Assembly: GCA_023384355.1 (NCBI GenBank)
Contig: JAHDWL010000004.1
Location: 26,606 to 90,605 of the forward strand
Direction of reading: 5' to 3'
From: Anaerolineae bacterium
GTDB lineage: Bacteria > Chloroflexota > Anaerolineae > Promineifilales > Promineifilaceae
DNA length: 64,000 bases
Position 1 is the stretch's first letter; each line of letters begins with the position of its first letter. Both the position numbers and the translations under genes were made by a program. The notes below the pieces were generated by a model that worked only from the letters and a program-made list of their open reading frames with translations, did no database searches and was not told the origin of the DNA. Of the stretch, positions 44,530-54,028 are shown piece by piece.

Positions 44530-45945
44530 CTATTTGTTGAGGAAATATTCTTTCATACTCTGGCCGACAACGAGCGAGAATCCTAGAACAGCCGAAGCCA
44601 GGAGAAAGATCGAGCCGGTTGAACCCATCAGCAATGCCAATGCAAGGGTCAATCCCGAATAAACCATGAACCCCATCTCAACTATTAACGTCCAGTCAGG
44701 CGTTAATCGATATGATCGGGATGTGCCTTTTGGTGTGCGTCTAAAAGTGAAATCGTGGAGTAGGCTTCCCTTTATCACTGCGATGGTGTTCGCCGGTGCG
44801 ATGCCTATTGCGATTAATAGAAGGGTGGGGAAATGGCGTAATCGGGATAGCCAGTCCTCGTAAAGTGTTCCCTGTGCCAATATGAACAGAATCGGTTGTC
44901 CCAGACCGACGAATGTGAACAGGTAAAGCCAAGCCGGCATTCTGACATCCATGAGAATTAGAGGCAATTGAACCAGCAACAAGATCAGGAACAATGCGTG
45001 GGTCAGATAAGCTGACATCGAGAGCAGGGAATAAGCGCGAGCCAAATGCGTTTTTCCAGAAGCCCGGCATATTGGCGAAAAATATTTGATCAGGCACTGT
45101 GTCGCCCCCATGGCCCATCTCGCTTGCTGTGCCTTGTATGACAAGATTGTTGGCGGTAATTCGGCCGGCGCGACGACATCGTTGGCAAATTGAAACCGCC
45201 AGCCCCTCAGGACAGCGCGGGTGCTGAGACATAGATCCTCGCAAGCTGTGTCATAATGCCATCCGCCCGAATCAACAATACACGCTCGCCGCCAAACACC
45301 GGCCGAACCGTTGAACTTCGGGAACAGATCCGCTCGATGGCGGACGAGCTGCTCAATCGCAAAATGCTTGTCTAGGGCAACAGCTTGCGCCCCGGTCAGT
45401 GCGGACTCGTCGCTATTCAGGTGTCCCCAGCGCGCTTGCACAGCGCCGATGCCAGGGTCAGCAAGTAAATATGGGATAGTACGAATCAGGAAATCTGCGT
45501 CAGGTACGAAATCTGCATCGAAAACTGCGATGAACTCACCACCGGCTGTATGTAATGCCTCTTCGAGCGCTCCGGCTTTAAATCCCCGGCGTGAAGTGCG
45601 GTGAATCAATCTGATATTCTTGCCGGCGGTCGAATATTGTTCAATCATCTCGGCCGCAATCCGGGTCGTGTCGTCCGTGGAATCATCGAGGACCTGAATC
45701 TCGAGACGATCTGCCGGGTATTCCAGCTTCGCGATTGTTGCAATTAAACGCTCGACGACTCCCCGCTCGTTATAGACAGGGAGCTGTACTGTAACGCTTG
45801 GAAGTTGATCGGGTGAAAATTGTGGCGAGGCCGAATCGTCTGTTCTGTGGCGCAGGAATAGCCACAGAGTAAGAAACCCTAACAACCCATATGCCGCCAA
45901 TCCGATCAGGCTGGCAATGTGTATACCGAGAAATATCTGGGCCAT
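44530..45945 (-). CDS. GT2 family processive-type glycosyltransferase
   Basis: 471 residues. One N-terminal membrane helix (about 6-28), a GT2 catalytic domain (about 45-290) and about four C-terminal helices. Catalytic signatures are VQLPVYNERGVVERLI, LDDSTDD, DAD (FIAVFDADFVPD), the CEDLCLSTRAVLRGW acidic pair and QQARWAMG, the QxxRW motif of cellulose/chitin/hyaluronan-type synthases. It should transfer sugars from a nucleotide donor and may export the polymer through its helices. A DUF951 gene precedes it directly with no gap. The product is not predictable from the sequence alone. Confidence 0.9.
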   Translation of the reverse strand: MAQIFLGIHIASLIGLAAYGLLGFLTLWLFLRHRTDDSASPQFSPDQLPSVTVQLPVYNERGVVERLIATIAKLEYPADRLEIQVLDDSTDDTTRIAAEMIEQYSTAGKNIRLIHRTSRRGFKAGALEEALHTAGGEFIAVFDADFVPDADFLIRTIPYLLADPGIGAVQARWGHLNSDESALTGAQAVALDKHFAIEQLVRHRADLFPKFNGSAGVWRRACIVDSGGWHYDTACEDLCLSTRAVLRGWRFQFANDVVAPAELPPTILSYKAQQARWAMGATQCLIKYFSPICRASGKTHLARAYSLLSMSAYLTHALFLILLLVQLPLILMDVRMPAWLYLFTFVGLGQPILFILAQGTLYEDWLSRLRHFPTLLLIAIGIAPANTIAVIKGSLLHDFTFRRTPKGTSRSYRLTPDWTLIVEMGFMVYSGLTLALALLMGSTGSIFLLASAVLGFSLVVGQSMKEYFLNK

Positions 45946-46155
45946 CTACTCGACGGAATTTTCCTGGCGAGAGATGTGGGCTTTGTACTGCTTGTTAAAG
46001 TCGCCGCGCGGCAGCGTTATTCGATGTAGGCATTTTCTGCAAACAAGCCCTACATCCGCCCCTAATCGAACAACTTCCCATTCGTCCGACCCGCATGGAT
46101 GTTTCTTCCGAAGCCGGACGATATCGCCTAATTGAATTTCGATATACACAATCAT
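45946..46155 (-). CDS. DUF951 family protein
   Basis: 69 residues with a complete DUF951 domain: IQLGDIVRLRKKHPCGSDEWEVVRLGADVGLVCRKCLHRITLPR. The Cys residues (HPCG and CRKC) could bind a metal. The ATG at 46155 starts only 2 bases after a TATAAT (46163-46158), so it may lie upstream of the transcript start; a GTG at 46149 would give a start at the mRNA end and fits the family's usual length better. The function of DUF951 is unknown. It is directly followed by the GT2 gene. Confidence 0.88.
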   Translation of the reverse strand: MIVYIEIQLGDIVRLRKKHPCGSDEWEVVRLGADVGLVCRKCLHRITLPRGDFNKQYKAHISRQENSVE

Positions 46156-46175
46156 ATATTATAACATGCTTCCTG

Positions 46176-46204
46176 TTGGCAAATGAGCGCGGATGTTTCA
46201 TAAT
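46176..46204 (+). promoter_or_regulatory. Promoter of the SirB1 gene (leaderless)
   Basis: TTGGCA (46176-46181), 17-base spacer, CATAAT (46199-46204). The start falls at about 46211-46213, the first base of the ATG, and no ribosome site is present. Confidence 0.6.
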
Positions 46205-46212
46205 GGGCAGCG

Positions 46213-47034
46213 ATGACCAAGTGGCTATTTCGCGACGAGTTGCAACTGATGGAGATAAACCTCCCTCGGGCTGCCCTGCAGCTTGCCCGAACGCTGGAGT
46301 ACCCTGACCTCAATGTCGCGGCATATATGGCTTCCTTGCATGAGATTGGCCAGGATGCTGCTGATCGAATTGACCCTGGTCTCTCAGTTTCTCGGCAGGC
46401 TGAAATTCTCTCGAATTTTCTGTTCGAGGAGATTGGATTTCGCGGTGATAAAAATAATTACAACGATTTACGTAATAGTTATCTGAACGAGGTAATTGAT
46501 CGAAGGCTGGGAATCCCCATCACGCTTTCAGTGATCTTCATCGATATCGCCGAACGAGTTGGAATACCAGCTTACGGGATAAACCTTCCCGGCCATTTTA
46601 TTGTTGGGGTTCGCGATGAAGACCGTGTGTTATGGCTGGATCCATTTCATGGTGGGCGCCTGCTTGACCTGAGAGATTGCGCTGAGTTGATCCGTCTTTC
46701 TTCGGGCTATGAAGGCCCAATTGAAGCCGGTTGGTTTCAACCAGCGCCTGCGCGAATTATACTGGCCCGAATGTTGGGTAACTTGCGAGCGAACTATGTC
46801 TCTGCTAACAACTGGTCGCAGGCAGCTGAGGTGATTCAGCTCCTGCGTCAGGTACAGCCCTCCGAACCTGATCACTTGCGGGATTTAGGGTTGGTCTATT
46901 ATCATCAACGTCGCTTGCCGCTTGCCGCCCATTACCTGAATACCTACTTCCAGGCACGTCCGGATGCTTCCGACGCTCAGGTAATTCGCGACGGGATACA
47001 AAACACCCTGGATCAGTGGGTACCCATGAATTAA
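46213..47034 (+). CDS. SirB1 family protein (transglutaminase-like plus TPR)
   Basis: 273 residues. The N-terminal half has the SirB1 pattern: SNFLFEEIGFRGDKNNYNDLRNSYLNEVIDRRLGIPITLSVIFIDIAERVGI, then NLPGHFIVGV and LDPFHGG. This is a transglutaminase-like fold. In it the catalytic Cys of classical members appears to be replaced by Ser (PITLSVIF). The C-terminal third is TPR-like, SANNWSQAAEVIQLLRQVQPSEPDHLRDLGLVYYHQRRLPLAAHYL. Function in bacteria is unclear. It is 10 bases upstream of the pentapeptide gene, so they are probably co-transcribed. Confidence 0.88.
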   Translation: MTKWLFRDELQLMEINLPRAALQLARTLEYPDLNVAAYMASLHEIGQDAADRIDPGLSVSRQAEILSNFLFEEIGFRGDKNNYNDLRNSYLNEVIDRRLGIPITLSVIFIDIAERVGIPAYGINLPGHFIVGVRDEDRVLWLDPFHGGRLLDLRDCAELIRLSSGYEGPIEAGWFQPAPARIILARMLGNLRANYVSANNWSQAAEVIQLLRQVQPSEPDHLRDLGLVYYHQRRLPLAAHYLNTYFQARPDASDAQVIRDGIQNTLDQWVPMN

Positions 47035-47044
47035 GGCGGGAACA

Positions 47045-48706
47045 ATGTCAGAGCCACTAAACTCGACCCTCGTGCGATATTACCGAATAATCCGTTCTTC
47101 TCCGTGGTTAACGGCCGTGGCAGTCATCATATCCTTGGCAATAATGGCTTTAGTTGTCCTGGGAATTCGTTTCATAGCCCTTCAAAGTCGTTCGCTGGCG
47201 CTCCTTAACCTGCTCAATTTTCTGTTGATCCCAGTGCTGGTTATTGGCGCCGCATTATGGCTTGCGAGCTCCTGGCGGCGGACACAATTGGATATTGCCC
47301 GCATGAGAGACGAACGCGCGATGATTGAGGGTTATTTTGATCGGATGACTGACCTATTGCTCAGTCGAAACCTGCGGCAATCGTCGTTGGATGATGAAGC
47401 CGCCAGAGCCGCACGCGCTCATACCCTGACGATTTTTCGACAACTGGATGGGGAAGGGCGCGGTCATGTCGTGCGTTTTCTGTACGAGTCTGCATTGCTG
47501 AACGCCGCAGAGCCGATTGTCGACCTCCAAACGGCCGACCTGACCGGGACTCACCTATCCAGCATACAGTCACCGGGGATTAACTTAAGAAATGTTATTC
47601 TGGCCGAATCCCAATTAGTCGAAGTTATTTGGCCGGGTTCTGATCTACGAAACGTTGACCTGGATCGTGCGAATCTTTCATCAGCTGATTTGAGTGAATC
47701 TTATCTCCGCGATGCCACCTTGCGCAGTGCTACTTTAACTGACGCCAACCTTGCCGGCGCGATATTGACAAAAGCAAACATGTCTGGAGCCAATCTTCGC
47801 AATGCCGATTTGGCCGATGCTAATCTATCGGGTGTTGACTTGAGCCAGGCCGACCTGACGGGGGCAAACCTGAAAGGCATTAAACTGAATGGGGCAAATC
47901 TGACGGGGGCAATATTGGATGGCTCCGACGTCAGTCTGGCCAATTTGAATAAGGCGAATTTGACAGAGGCTTCGCTCAACGGGGCGAACCTGAGCGGCGC
48001 CAATTTGGCTGGGGCGACTCTCATACGGACCAAGTTGAATGGTTCGGTCATGAGTGGGGCAATTCTGAGCGATGCAAATCTAACCGATGCCGAACTGCGT
48101 GAGACAGACCTTAACATGGCAAACTTGCGGGGCGCTACGATGAATCAGGCTATCATCACCGGCGCAATACTGCGCGATGCGATTATGGGGCGGGTCTCTC
48201 TCAGTGGGGCAGATTTATCGGCCAGTGATCTTAGTCGAGCCAATTTGAGCATTGCCAATCTGAGTCGGGCCGTCCTGAATCGGGCCAACCTGGAAGAAGC
48301 CGGGTTGAGTGGAGCTGATCTCAGAGCAGCCCAATTACGCGGTGCAAACCTGCGAGGCGCTATTCTTCGTGGTGCAATTCTCGGCGATGCAGACCTAAAC
48401 CGGGCAGATCTAACCAAGGCAAATCTGCGTTGGGCGAACCTGAGTAACGCAAACTTGAGTGGAGCTGATTTAACTGAAGTCGACTTGACCGACGCTGAGG
48501 TGTCTCCACAATCCCTGGCCAAAGCGCGATCAGTAACCAGGGTAGATCGACCGGATACATCCCATTTTGAGTCTGCGCCGGCTGTCATTCCCCCAACTCA
48601 AACCGGGCAATTTGCAAGCTCACGGGCTCCATCCTATCAAAAGCAAAAGTCAGGGCCGCGTATTCCGCCGGATAATCCACAGGAAGAGCGGCCGCCCACT
48701 AATTAA
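47045..48706 (+). CDS. Membrane-tethered pentapeptide-repeat protein
   Basis: 553 residues. Two N-terminal membrane helices (about 20-44 and 50-74), an amphipathic helical region (75-150), then about 65 pentapeptide units of the A(D/N)LxX type (about 158-490) and a disordered Pro/Ser-rich tail. The repeats should fold as a right-handed square beta-helix about 16 coils long. The segment before them, RQSSLDDEAARAARAHTLTIFRQLDGEGRGHVVRFLYE, is shared with other tethered pentapeptide proteins I recall. The role is unknown. It is in one unit with SirB1. Confidence 0.92.
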   Translation: MSEPLNSTLVRYYRIIRSSPWLTAVAVIISLAIMALVVLGIRFIALQSRSLALLNLLNFLLIPVLVIGAALWLASSWRRTQLDIARMRDERAMIEGYFDRMTDLLLSRNLRQSSLDDEAARAARAHTLTIFRQLDGEGRGHVVRFLYESALLNAAEPIVDLQTADLTGTHLSSIQSPGINLRNVILAESQLVEVIWPGSDLRNVDLDRANLSSADLSESYLRDATLRSATLTDANLAGAILTKANMSGANLRNADLADANLSGVDLSQADLTGANLKGIKLNGANLTGAILDGSDVSLANLNKANLTEASLNGANLSGANLAGATLIRTKLNGSVMSGAILSDANLTDAELRETDLNMANLRGATMNQAIITGAILRDAIMGRVSLSGADLSASDLSRANLSIANLSRAVLNRANLEEAGLSGADLRAAQLRGANLRGAILRGAILGDADLNRADLTKANLRWANLSNANLSGADLTEVDLTDAEVSPQSLAKARSVTRVDRPDTSHFESAPAVIPPTQTGQFASSRAPSYQKQKSGPRIPPDNPQEERPPTN

Positions 48707-48727
48707 ACTGATTAACAAAGTCGGTGC

Positions 48728-49723
48728 CTAGTTCCACACCAGTCCGCTGCGAGTCTGCCAATACATCTCCGCCGGCTCCGTCAATCCGGATAATCTGTCT
48801 TCGATTTCTTCGTTCCAGACCACGTTTTGGGCCTGAATGTTCGAAACCAGATGGGCGGTTTGTGCTGCGCCACTGAGCACCACATCGACCCAGGGGCGTG
48901 CCAACACACCGGCGATGGCCAAGGCGTCGATCGATACTCCTGCCTCGGCCGCAACCTCTTGTAGCAGCTTGCGTTTGGGGGAAAATGCCGGCAAATTGTT
49001 GCGGTCAGTCAGACGCCCGTTTGCAACAGCTTCCTTGACAATCACGCCCATTCCTGCGTCGTGTGCCTCAGCCAAGGCAGGCCCAACCTCGCGAGACAAT
49101 AAATTCCAGGTAGCCTGTACAGACTGAAATAATGGTTTTCCATTTATCTGCACACCTAAAGATTTCAATAGAGTCTCGCCTTGACCGGGACCGCTAAGGG
49201 AGAGGCCGATTATCACTCCGTTGTCGCGCAGCTTACCCATGGCGTTTAGGACGTCGGGATTATCGAGCACACCGCTGTCCAGCGTCGCGGAATGAACCTG
49301 ATATATTTTCAAATACTTGCCCAGGCAGGTTTGACTTTCGTGGATTTGTCTTTCAAACACGGGAAGACTGTGATCCTTCACCTCGTGTTTTGCCGCGTCA
49401 ACTTGCCATCCGGCAGTATAGGTATAGCCCCATTTTGACCCGACAACACATTCAATCGGGTCGAAGGCGCGCGAACTGAGCCATGTCGACAGGAAAGCTT
49501 CTGCGCGGCCGTAAGATCTCGCTGCGTCGAAGTAACGGATACCATAGTCCCATGCGGCATCCAGGACGGCGTGGGCGTGGCGTTCCATGGCTTCCACGTC
49601 GTAAACCTTGTTCAGATCGGCTGCATGCCCCAAATTGATGTAGCCGGGCCGACCCAAGGCTGCAAGACCCAATCCTATTGGAGTAACTGTCAAACCCGTA
49701 TGATTAAACGCTCGCGGTTTCAT
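48728..49723 (-). CDS. Aldo/keto reductase family protein
   Basis: 331 residues of an AKR TIM barrel. Catalytic tetrad members are visible: Asp and Tyr in YFDAARSYGRAEAFLSTWL, Lys in VVGSKWGYTY and His in IYQVHSA. The C-terminal NADPH-binding part has ANTPAMA-type segments and VDVVLSGAAQTAHLVSNIQA. The architecture is like L-fucose or aldose dehydrogenases in the AKR family. The start at 49723 is preceded by AAGGTGG at good spacing; the frame extends upstream to 49894 but through non-conserved residues. Confidence 0.9.
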   Translation of the reverse strand: MKPRAFNHTGLTVTPIGLGLAALGRPGYINLGHAADLNKVYDVEAMERHAHAVLDAAWDYGIRYFDAARSYGRAEAFLSTWLSSRAFDPIECVVGSKWGYTYTAGWQVDAAKHEVKDHSLPVFERQIHESQTCLGKYLKIYQVHSATLDSGVLDNPDVLNAMGKLRDNGVIIGLSLSGPGQGETLLKSLGVQINGKPLFQSVQATWNLLSREVGPALAEAHDAGMGVIVKEAVANGRLTDRNNLPAFSPKRKLLQEVAAEAGVSIDALAIAGVLARPWVDVVLSGAAQTAHLVSNIQAQNVVWNEEIEDRLSGLTEPAEMYWQTRSGLVWN

Positions 49724-49825
49724 AATTCCACCTTTTCCTCTTCGCAGTATACTTGGACGCATCGTTGGGCGGCAAGTTGCCGCATTCAAGCCGGCAGAGG
49801 TAATGTTAAAGGAGATCAGATACTT

Positions 49826-51046
49826 ATGGTGATTTCCCGACGTGGGGAAGGTGGTTCTCCCCTGGTTTTGGCCTTCGCATGTTTTATCGTGCAAGGGATC
49901 GCTAACGGGATGCTGGGGGTGGCCTGGCCATCGGTTAGGAACACCTTCGCCATACCGTTGGACTTTTTGGCCGTGCTGCTTGTCTGCACAACTATTGGTT
50001 ACGTAACCGGCAGCGTGACCGCGGGAAAGATAATGGCCAGGGTTGGCATCGGCCGCACCCTGTTTTTGAGCAATATGCTCGCCGGAATTGGATTGATGGG
50101 ATATGCGATCTCGCCAGGGTGGTTATTCTTCGCTGCCACGGGGCTGCTGGTCGGATGGACCAGCGGGGCAGTAGGCGCGAGTCTGAACATCTTCATCGCT
50201 TCAACCGGCACGCTCAGGGTTATGAACTGGCTACACGCCATGTATGGCGTTGGCGCGACAATTGGCCCCCTGGTGATGACGGCCGCAATCGCATCCCGCT
50301 ACGGATGGCGGATCGGATACGGTTTCGCGGCTTCACTCTTTTTCGCCCTCGGATTGGCCTTCATCATTGTCATGGATCACATGGATTTTCGAGGCGTCGC
50401 TGATGTATCGGAGAATGATTCTGAAGAGGATAGCCGCCAACCCGGTATCCTCGCTGCGTTAAGGGTGCCGATAGTTCTTCTGGGCATTGCCTTGTTCCTG
50501 TTGTATACCGGAGTGGAGACAACCACCGGTCAATGGGCGTACAGCCTTTTTACAGAAGAGCGTTCCATATCAATTTATTTTGCCGGCATACTTACCAGCA
50601 TATTTTGGGGGATGTTGACCGTCGGCCGGATAGTTTTCGGTGCGGCCGCGGACAGGATCGGAATCACTCGCTTGTTACGCATGAGCATGATCGGGGCGAT
50701 GATCTCGTCGGCGTTGTTTATCATACCCACGTCATTGGGTGGGCTCGCGTCTGTAACGTTTATGGGGCTGTCACTGTCGGCGATCTTTCCAACCCTTTTG
50801 TCCGATACCCCCAACCGGGTTGGCCCGCGATACGCATCAGTTGCCATTGGCTTGCAGACGGGAGCGGCCAGCGTCGGTTTAGCTATTCTCCCCGGCGTGG
50901 CCGGCATACTGGCCGAGCGAGCGGGACTGGAGATCCTGGGACCATATTTGCTGCTGGCGACCACAGCAATGTTAATCACGAACGAGGTTGCCATGCGATT
51001 GGTCCGGCGCAACCGAAAGGTTGTGGAACTGAGTACACCCGTTTGA
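49826..51046 (+). CDS. Major facilitator superfamily transporter
   Basis: 406 residues with about 12 membrane helices. The motif-A-like loop after helix 2 reads GSVTAGKIMARVGIGRTLF, and the second half repeats it as FGAAADRIGITRLLRMS. It resembles sugar/fucose-permease type MFS proteins. The substrate cannot be assigned. The start at 49826 follows GGAG at 11 bases. It diverges from the aldo/keto reductase gene, which suggests related carbohydrate handling, though weakly. Confidence 0.88.
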   Translation: MVISRRGEGGSPLVLAFACFIVQGIANGMLGVAWPSVRNTFAIPLDFLAVLLVCTTIGYVTGSVTAGKIMARVGIGRTLFLSNMLAGIGLMGYAISPGWLFFAATGLLVGWTSGAVGASLNIFIASTGTLRVMNWLHAMYGVGATIGPLVMTAAIASRYGWRIGYGFAASLFFALGLAFIIVMDHMDFRGVADVSENDSEEDSRQPGILAALRVPIVLLGIALFLLYTGVETTTGQWAYSLFTEERSISIYFAGILTSIFWGMLTVGRIVFGAAADRIGITRLLRMSMIGAMISSALFIIPTSLGGLASVTFMGLSLSAIFPTLLSDTPNRVGPRYASVAIGLQTGAASVGLAILPGVAGILAERAGLEILGPYLLLATTAMLITNEVAMRLVRRNRKVVELSTPV

Positions 51047-51052
51047 TTGCTT

Positions 51053-51655
51053 CTAATTTTCGCAGTTTAATTCGGTTGAGACCATCCACTCGGTTATCCG
51101 TGTTTCCAGTTCACCGTATCCGGTCGGCCTGACTTCCAGGGATAGCATGAGGATATTTGCAATTTCTTGCGCTTTTGCCAGCAATGTTTCGTCGGTGGCC
51201 TGGGTTAGATAGACGAGTCGCCGGTAATTGTGGAAGTAATCATCCCGTAGCTCAGGATAGCGATCCAGACCCAGACCGCGCCAGATAGTGCCCTTGAAAC
51301 CGCGAACGAGAAAGTCCGTCAGGAAAAATGTGCCCGGATCTTCCTCCAACAAATCGTCGATGAGACCGCCGCCGTACATCTCGTAACAATGCGGCCCCAC
51401 AATACGATCCAGATTGTGTTGGGCGAGGAACTCGTCCAGCGTTCCCCGCGTGCCGCAATCGCCATATACGACCAATACCCTGTCGTACTGCTCGCGGATG
51501 GCAAGATATTTGCGAGAGACATCCGGCGCAATACGGTCGGGGTACATATGGTCTATGGCTGGAACGCCGTAGATATCCACTGACCATTCATGCTTGCGCA
51601 CAATCGCCTGAACTTCGCGGGCCAACGCCCCGCAAATAATGAACGCTGTTTTCAT
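51053..51655 (-). CDS. DUF1638 family protein
   Basis: 200 residues with the whole DUF1638 pattern: TAFIICGALAREVQAIV, then the YDRVLVVYGDCGTRGTLDEFLAQ segment and IVGPHCYEMYGGG, containing conserved Cys and His residues, and ending in FFLTDFLVRGFKGTIWRGLGLDRYP. Members are often found near corrinoid or methyl-transfer genes; none are seen here. It is cytoplasmic, with unknown activity. It begins 3 bases after the stop of the DinB-like gene, so the two are one unit. Confidence 0.9.
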   Translation of the reverse strand: MKTAFIICGALAREVQAIVRKHEWSVDIYGVPAIDHMYPDRIAPDVSRKYLAIREQYDRVLVVYGDCGTRGTLDEFLAQHNLDRIVGPHCYEMYGGGLIDDLLEEDPGTFFLTDFLVRGFKGTIWRGLGLDRYPELRDDYFHNYRRLVYLTQATDETLLAKAQEIANILMLSLEVRPTGYGELETRITEWMVSTELNCEN

Positions 51656-51658
51656 GTC

Positions 51659-52153
51659 CTAAATATGACCCTTCGCGGAATCCTCGCTAGTCTTTCTGAT
51701 CCAGGCGCGACCGGTACTGATTAGCTGATCGGTGAGGGCAATATCGCGCTCAACCAGGTCCTGCACCGCGAACCTGATCGACACGGGCGGCCCCGAGGGG
51801 CGTTCTACGACCCGCTGCCATGCCCCGGGAGAGAGCTGGTTGAGTATATCGATCGTCGCTCGGCGAGTCCCGACAAACACATCGACCAAGTCGGTGATAG
51901 GCATTGTGACAAGATAAGTTTGTTCCGGAGAATCATCCGGCGCGATTCTCCCATCGTCGTGAGGTGAAGTAACGCCGGCGATATGCTGGATTTCATGGTC
52001 GTTGGTGATGAGTTGCAGGACGATATCGCGAGTCGAGGCTGCATCTTCGGATGGCCGCCAATCCGCATCGGGCGCATTGCCCCGGCGGACAAGCCGACCG
52101 ATATCCGACGGTGTTGACTCAAGGCCTTCCAGTAAAATATGCCGTTTCGTCAT
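51659..52153 (-). CDS. DinB-like four-helix bundle protein
   Basis: 164 residues resembling the DinB/YfiT-like superfamily: an N-terminal helix, DADWRPSEDAASTRDIVLQLITNDHEIQHIAG carrying the first metal-binding His, and a final helix with FAVQDLVERDIALTDQLI. The second His pair that normally completes the metal site is not evident in this last helix. It could therefore be a metal-free member. It is upstream of, and coupled to, DUF1638. Confidence 0.7.
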   Translation of the reverse strand: MTKRHILLEGLESTPSDIGRLVRRGNAPDADWRPSEDAASTRDIVLQLITNDHEIQHIAGVTSPHDDGRIAPDDSPEQTYLVTMPITDLVDVFVGTRRATIDILNQLSPGAWQRVVERPSGPPVSIRFAVQDLVERDIALTDQLISTGRAWIRKTSEDSAKGHI

Positions 52154-52300
52154 ATCATTTACAAAATTGCTACTGGCCTCTTGAGCCGGATTGGGCGATT
52201 ATAATCGCCTGTTCGGGCGATCACAACGCATTTATTTTCTCAGATGATGTTGGCTTCCTTAATTGTGATTGTCTTTAGGCCAGAGGCCGACATTTCGAGC

Positions 52301-52306
52301 TATAAT
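52301..52306 (+). promoter_or_regulatory. -10 box for the peptide ABC operon
   Basis: Perfect TATAAT, start near 52313, about 60 bases before the ATG at 52376. The -35 region is weak. Confidence 0.4.
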
Positions 52307-52375
52307 CCATGATCGCGCCGGGCGAATATCGTTGGCGTTGAGAACACAATGAACACTCATCACTCGGAGGACTCA

Positions 52376-54004
52376 ATGGAATTGTCGGGAACCAACTTCC
52401 GCCTGTATAACAAGCGATTAGGGATCACCCTAATATTTGTCCTGCTCATGGCGTTATCTGCCTGTACCCGGGGCACAGCTGAAACCCCCGGGGAACAAGT
52501 TGAAACATCAGATGGTGCGACGGCCGGGGGTGTAGAAGAAGTAACCTCGGGGGAAGTGGGCGACACAAAAGCGGAGCGAGTCGGCACGCTTCGTGTTGCC
52601 ATGCAGCCTATTGTTAATATTGACCCTATCGCCATTTCATCTGATAGCGAGGTTCTGGTAGCCAACCACGTGTACGATTACCTCATCGACATCGATTCGC
52701 TGTCAAACCCCGTCCCACGATTGGCGACCGAGTGGAAAACCAGCGAGGACGGCCTGACCTATACCCTGGAGCTTGCCGAAGGTGTCACATGGCACGACGG
52801 CTCGCCCTTCAGTGCGCAGGATGTCGTCTGGACGTTCGATCGCCTGCGGACGACCGAAGGCACGCCCACATTCGACCTGTATAGCAATATTACCGGCGTA
52901 GAGGCTACCGGAGGGCTGGAGGTGACTTTTACCCTGGCAAATCCCAACCCGTTTTTTCTTTATGATCTGAGCGATAATCACGCTCTTATCCTGAAGGCCG
53001 GGACTACTGATGCCGATACTACCTTTAACGGCACCGGCCCGTTTAAAGTCAAAAACTATAGCCCGGAAGATCGGATCGAGATGGTCGCGAATGAGGATTA
53101 CTTCGTGCTGGGGCAGCCCAGACTGGCCGGTGTCGATATCATCTTCTTCAATGACGACGCGGCCGCCGTTGAGGCGCTTCGTGGAGGTCAAATTGATCTG
53201 GCCATGCGAATGTCAACAGCGCTGTTCTCATCCTTGCAGGATGTGCCGGGTATCACGACGAGTTCAATACCCACCAATGGCTTCGACCTTATTCGTCTTC
53301 GCTCCGATCGTGCTCCGGGCAACGATCCCAGGGTAATTCAGGCATTAAAACTTGCAACAGACAGGGAAGCCATCCTGAATGTCGTCCAACAAGGTTATGG
53401 TGCCCTTGGGAATGACAGCCCGATCGGGCCATTGTACGATGCGTATCACGACGAGACCGCTATTCCGCCGGCGAGAGACGTTGAAGCGGCGCGAGCTTTA
53501 CTGGCCGAAGCGGGCTATGCGGATGGTATGAAAATTACGCTTCATACGCCCGACACCGGTGGGCGACCCGATCTGGCGGCTGTCCTTAAGGAACAATGGG
53601 CAGAAGTCGGGGTCGATGTCGAGATCAGCGTCGAGCCGGAGAGCGTTTATTATGGGGATGACGGCTGGCTGGAAGTTGATTTGGGGATCACCGGCTGGGG
53701 GTCGCGTCCTTACCCGCAGTTCTATCTCGACGTGATGTTGGTCTCGGGCGCCAAGTGGAACGAATCTCATTTCTCGGATGCAGAGTTCGACGCCCTGGCC
53801 GCAACGGCGGGTACGACACTTGATGAGGAAGAGCGCATTAAAGCTTATTCGGACATCCAGCACCTTTTAATTGAGCGAGGGCCGATCATTATCCCGTATT
53901 ACTTCGCCCAGTTCGGGGCGATCAGCGATAATTTTTCAGGGCTGTCGCTCAATGCCTTTGCCGGACGAACCGATTTTCGCCCTGTACGATTCGTCGGAAA
54001 CTAG
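52376..54004 (+). CDS. Peptide-type (family 5) solute-binding lipoprotein
   Basis: 542 residues. A signal peptide ending in ALSAC supplies a lipobox, then an acidic Gly/Thr linker. Family 5 motifs are in standard order: VNIDPIAISSDSEVLVANHVYDYLIDID, LAEGVTWHDGSPFSAQDVV, LEVTFTLANPNPFF, NGTGPFKVKNY, KLATDREAILNVV. The ATG at 52376 follows GGAGG at 6 bases; one at 52349 is a poorer start. It begins a complete operon with DppC, a fused ATPase and DppB. The ligand is unknown, perhaps peptides. Confidence 0.94.
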   Translation: MELSGTNFRLYNKRLGITLIFVLLMALSACTRGTAETPGEQVETSDGATAGGVEEVTSGEVGDTKAERVGTLRVAMQPIVNIDPIAISSDSEVLVANHVYDYLIDIDSLSNPVPRLATEWKTSEDGLTYTLELAEGVTWHDGSPFSAQDVVWTFDRLRTTEGTPTFDLYSNITGVEATGGLEVTFTLANPNPFFLYDLSDNHALILKAGTTDADTTFNGTGPFKVKNYSPEDRIEMVANEDYFVLGQPRLAGVDIIFFNDDAAAVEALRGGQIDLAMRMSTALFSSLQDVPGITTSSIPTNGFDLIRLRSDRAPGNDPRVIQALKLATDREAILNVVQQGYGALGNDSPIGPLYDAYHDETAIPPARDVEAARALLAEAGYADGMKITLHTPDTGGRPDLAAVLKEQWAEVGVDVEISVEPESVYYGDDGWLEVDLGITGWGSRPYPQFYLDVMLVSGAKWNESHFSDAEFDALAATAGTTLDEEERIKAYSDIQHLLIERGPIIIPYYFAQFGAISDNFSGLSLNAFAGRTDFRPVRFVGN

Positions 54005-54028
54005 GCCGACTGGGGTTATCGTATCCAT

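Noticed and set aside
47045-48706. Pentapeptide protein as a Qnr-like protector of gyrase
   Set aside because: Qnr-type proteins are soluble and about 200-220 residues; this one is anchored by two membrane helices, has about 65 repeats and a different neck region.
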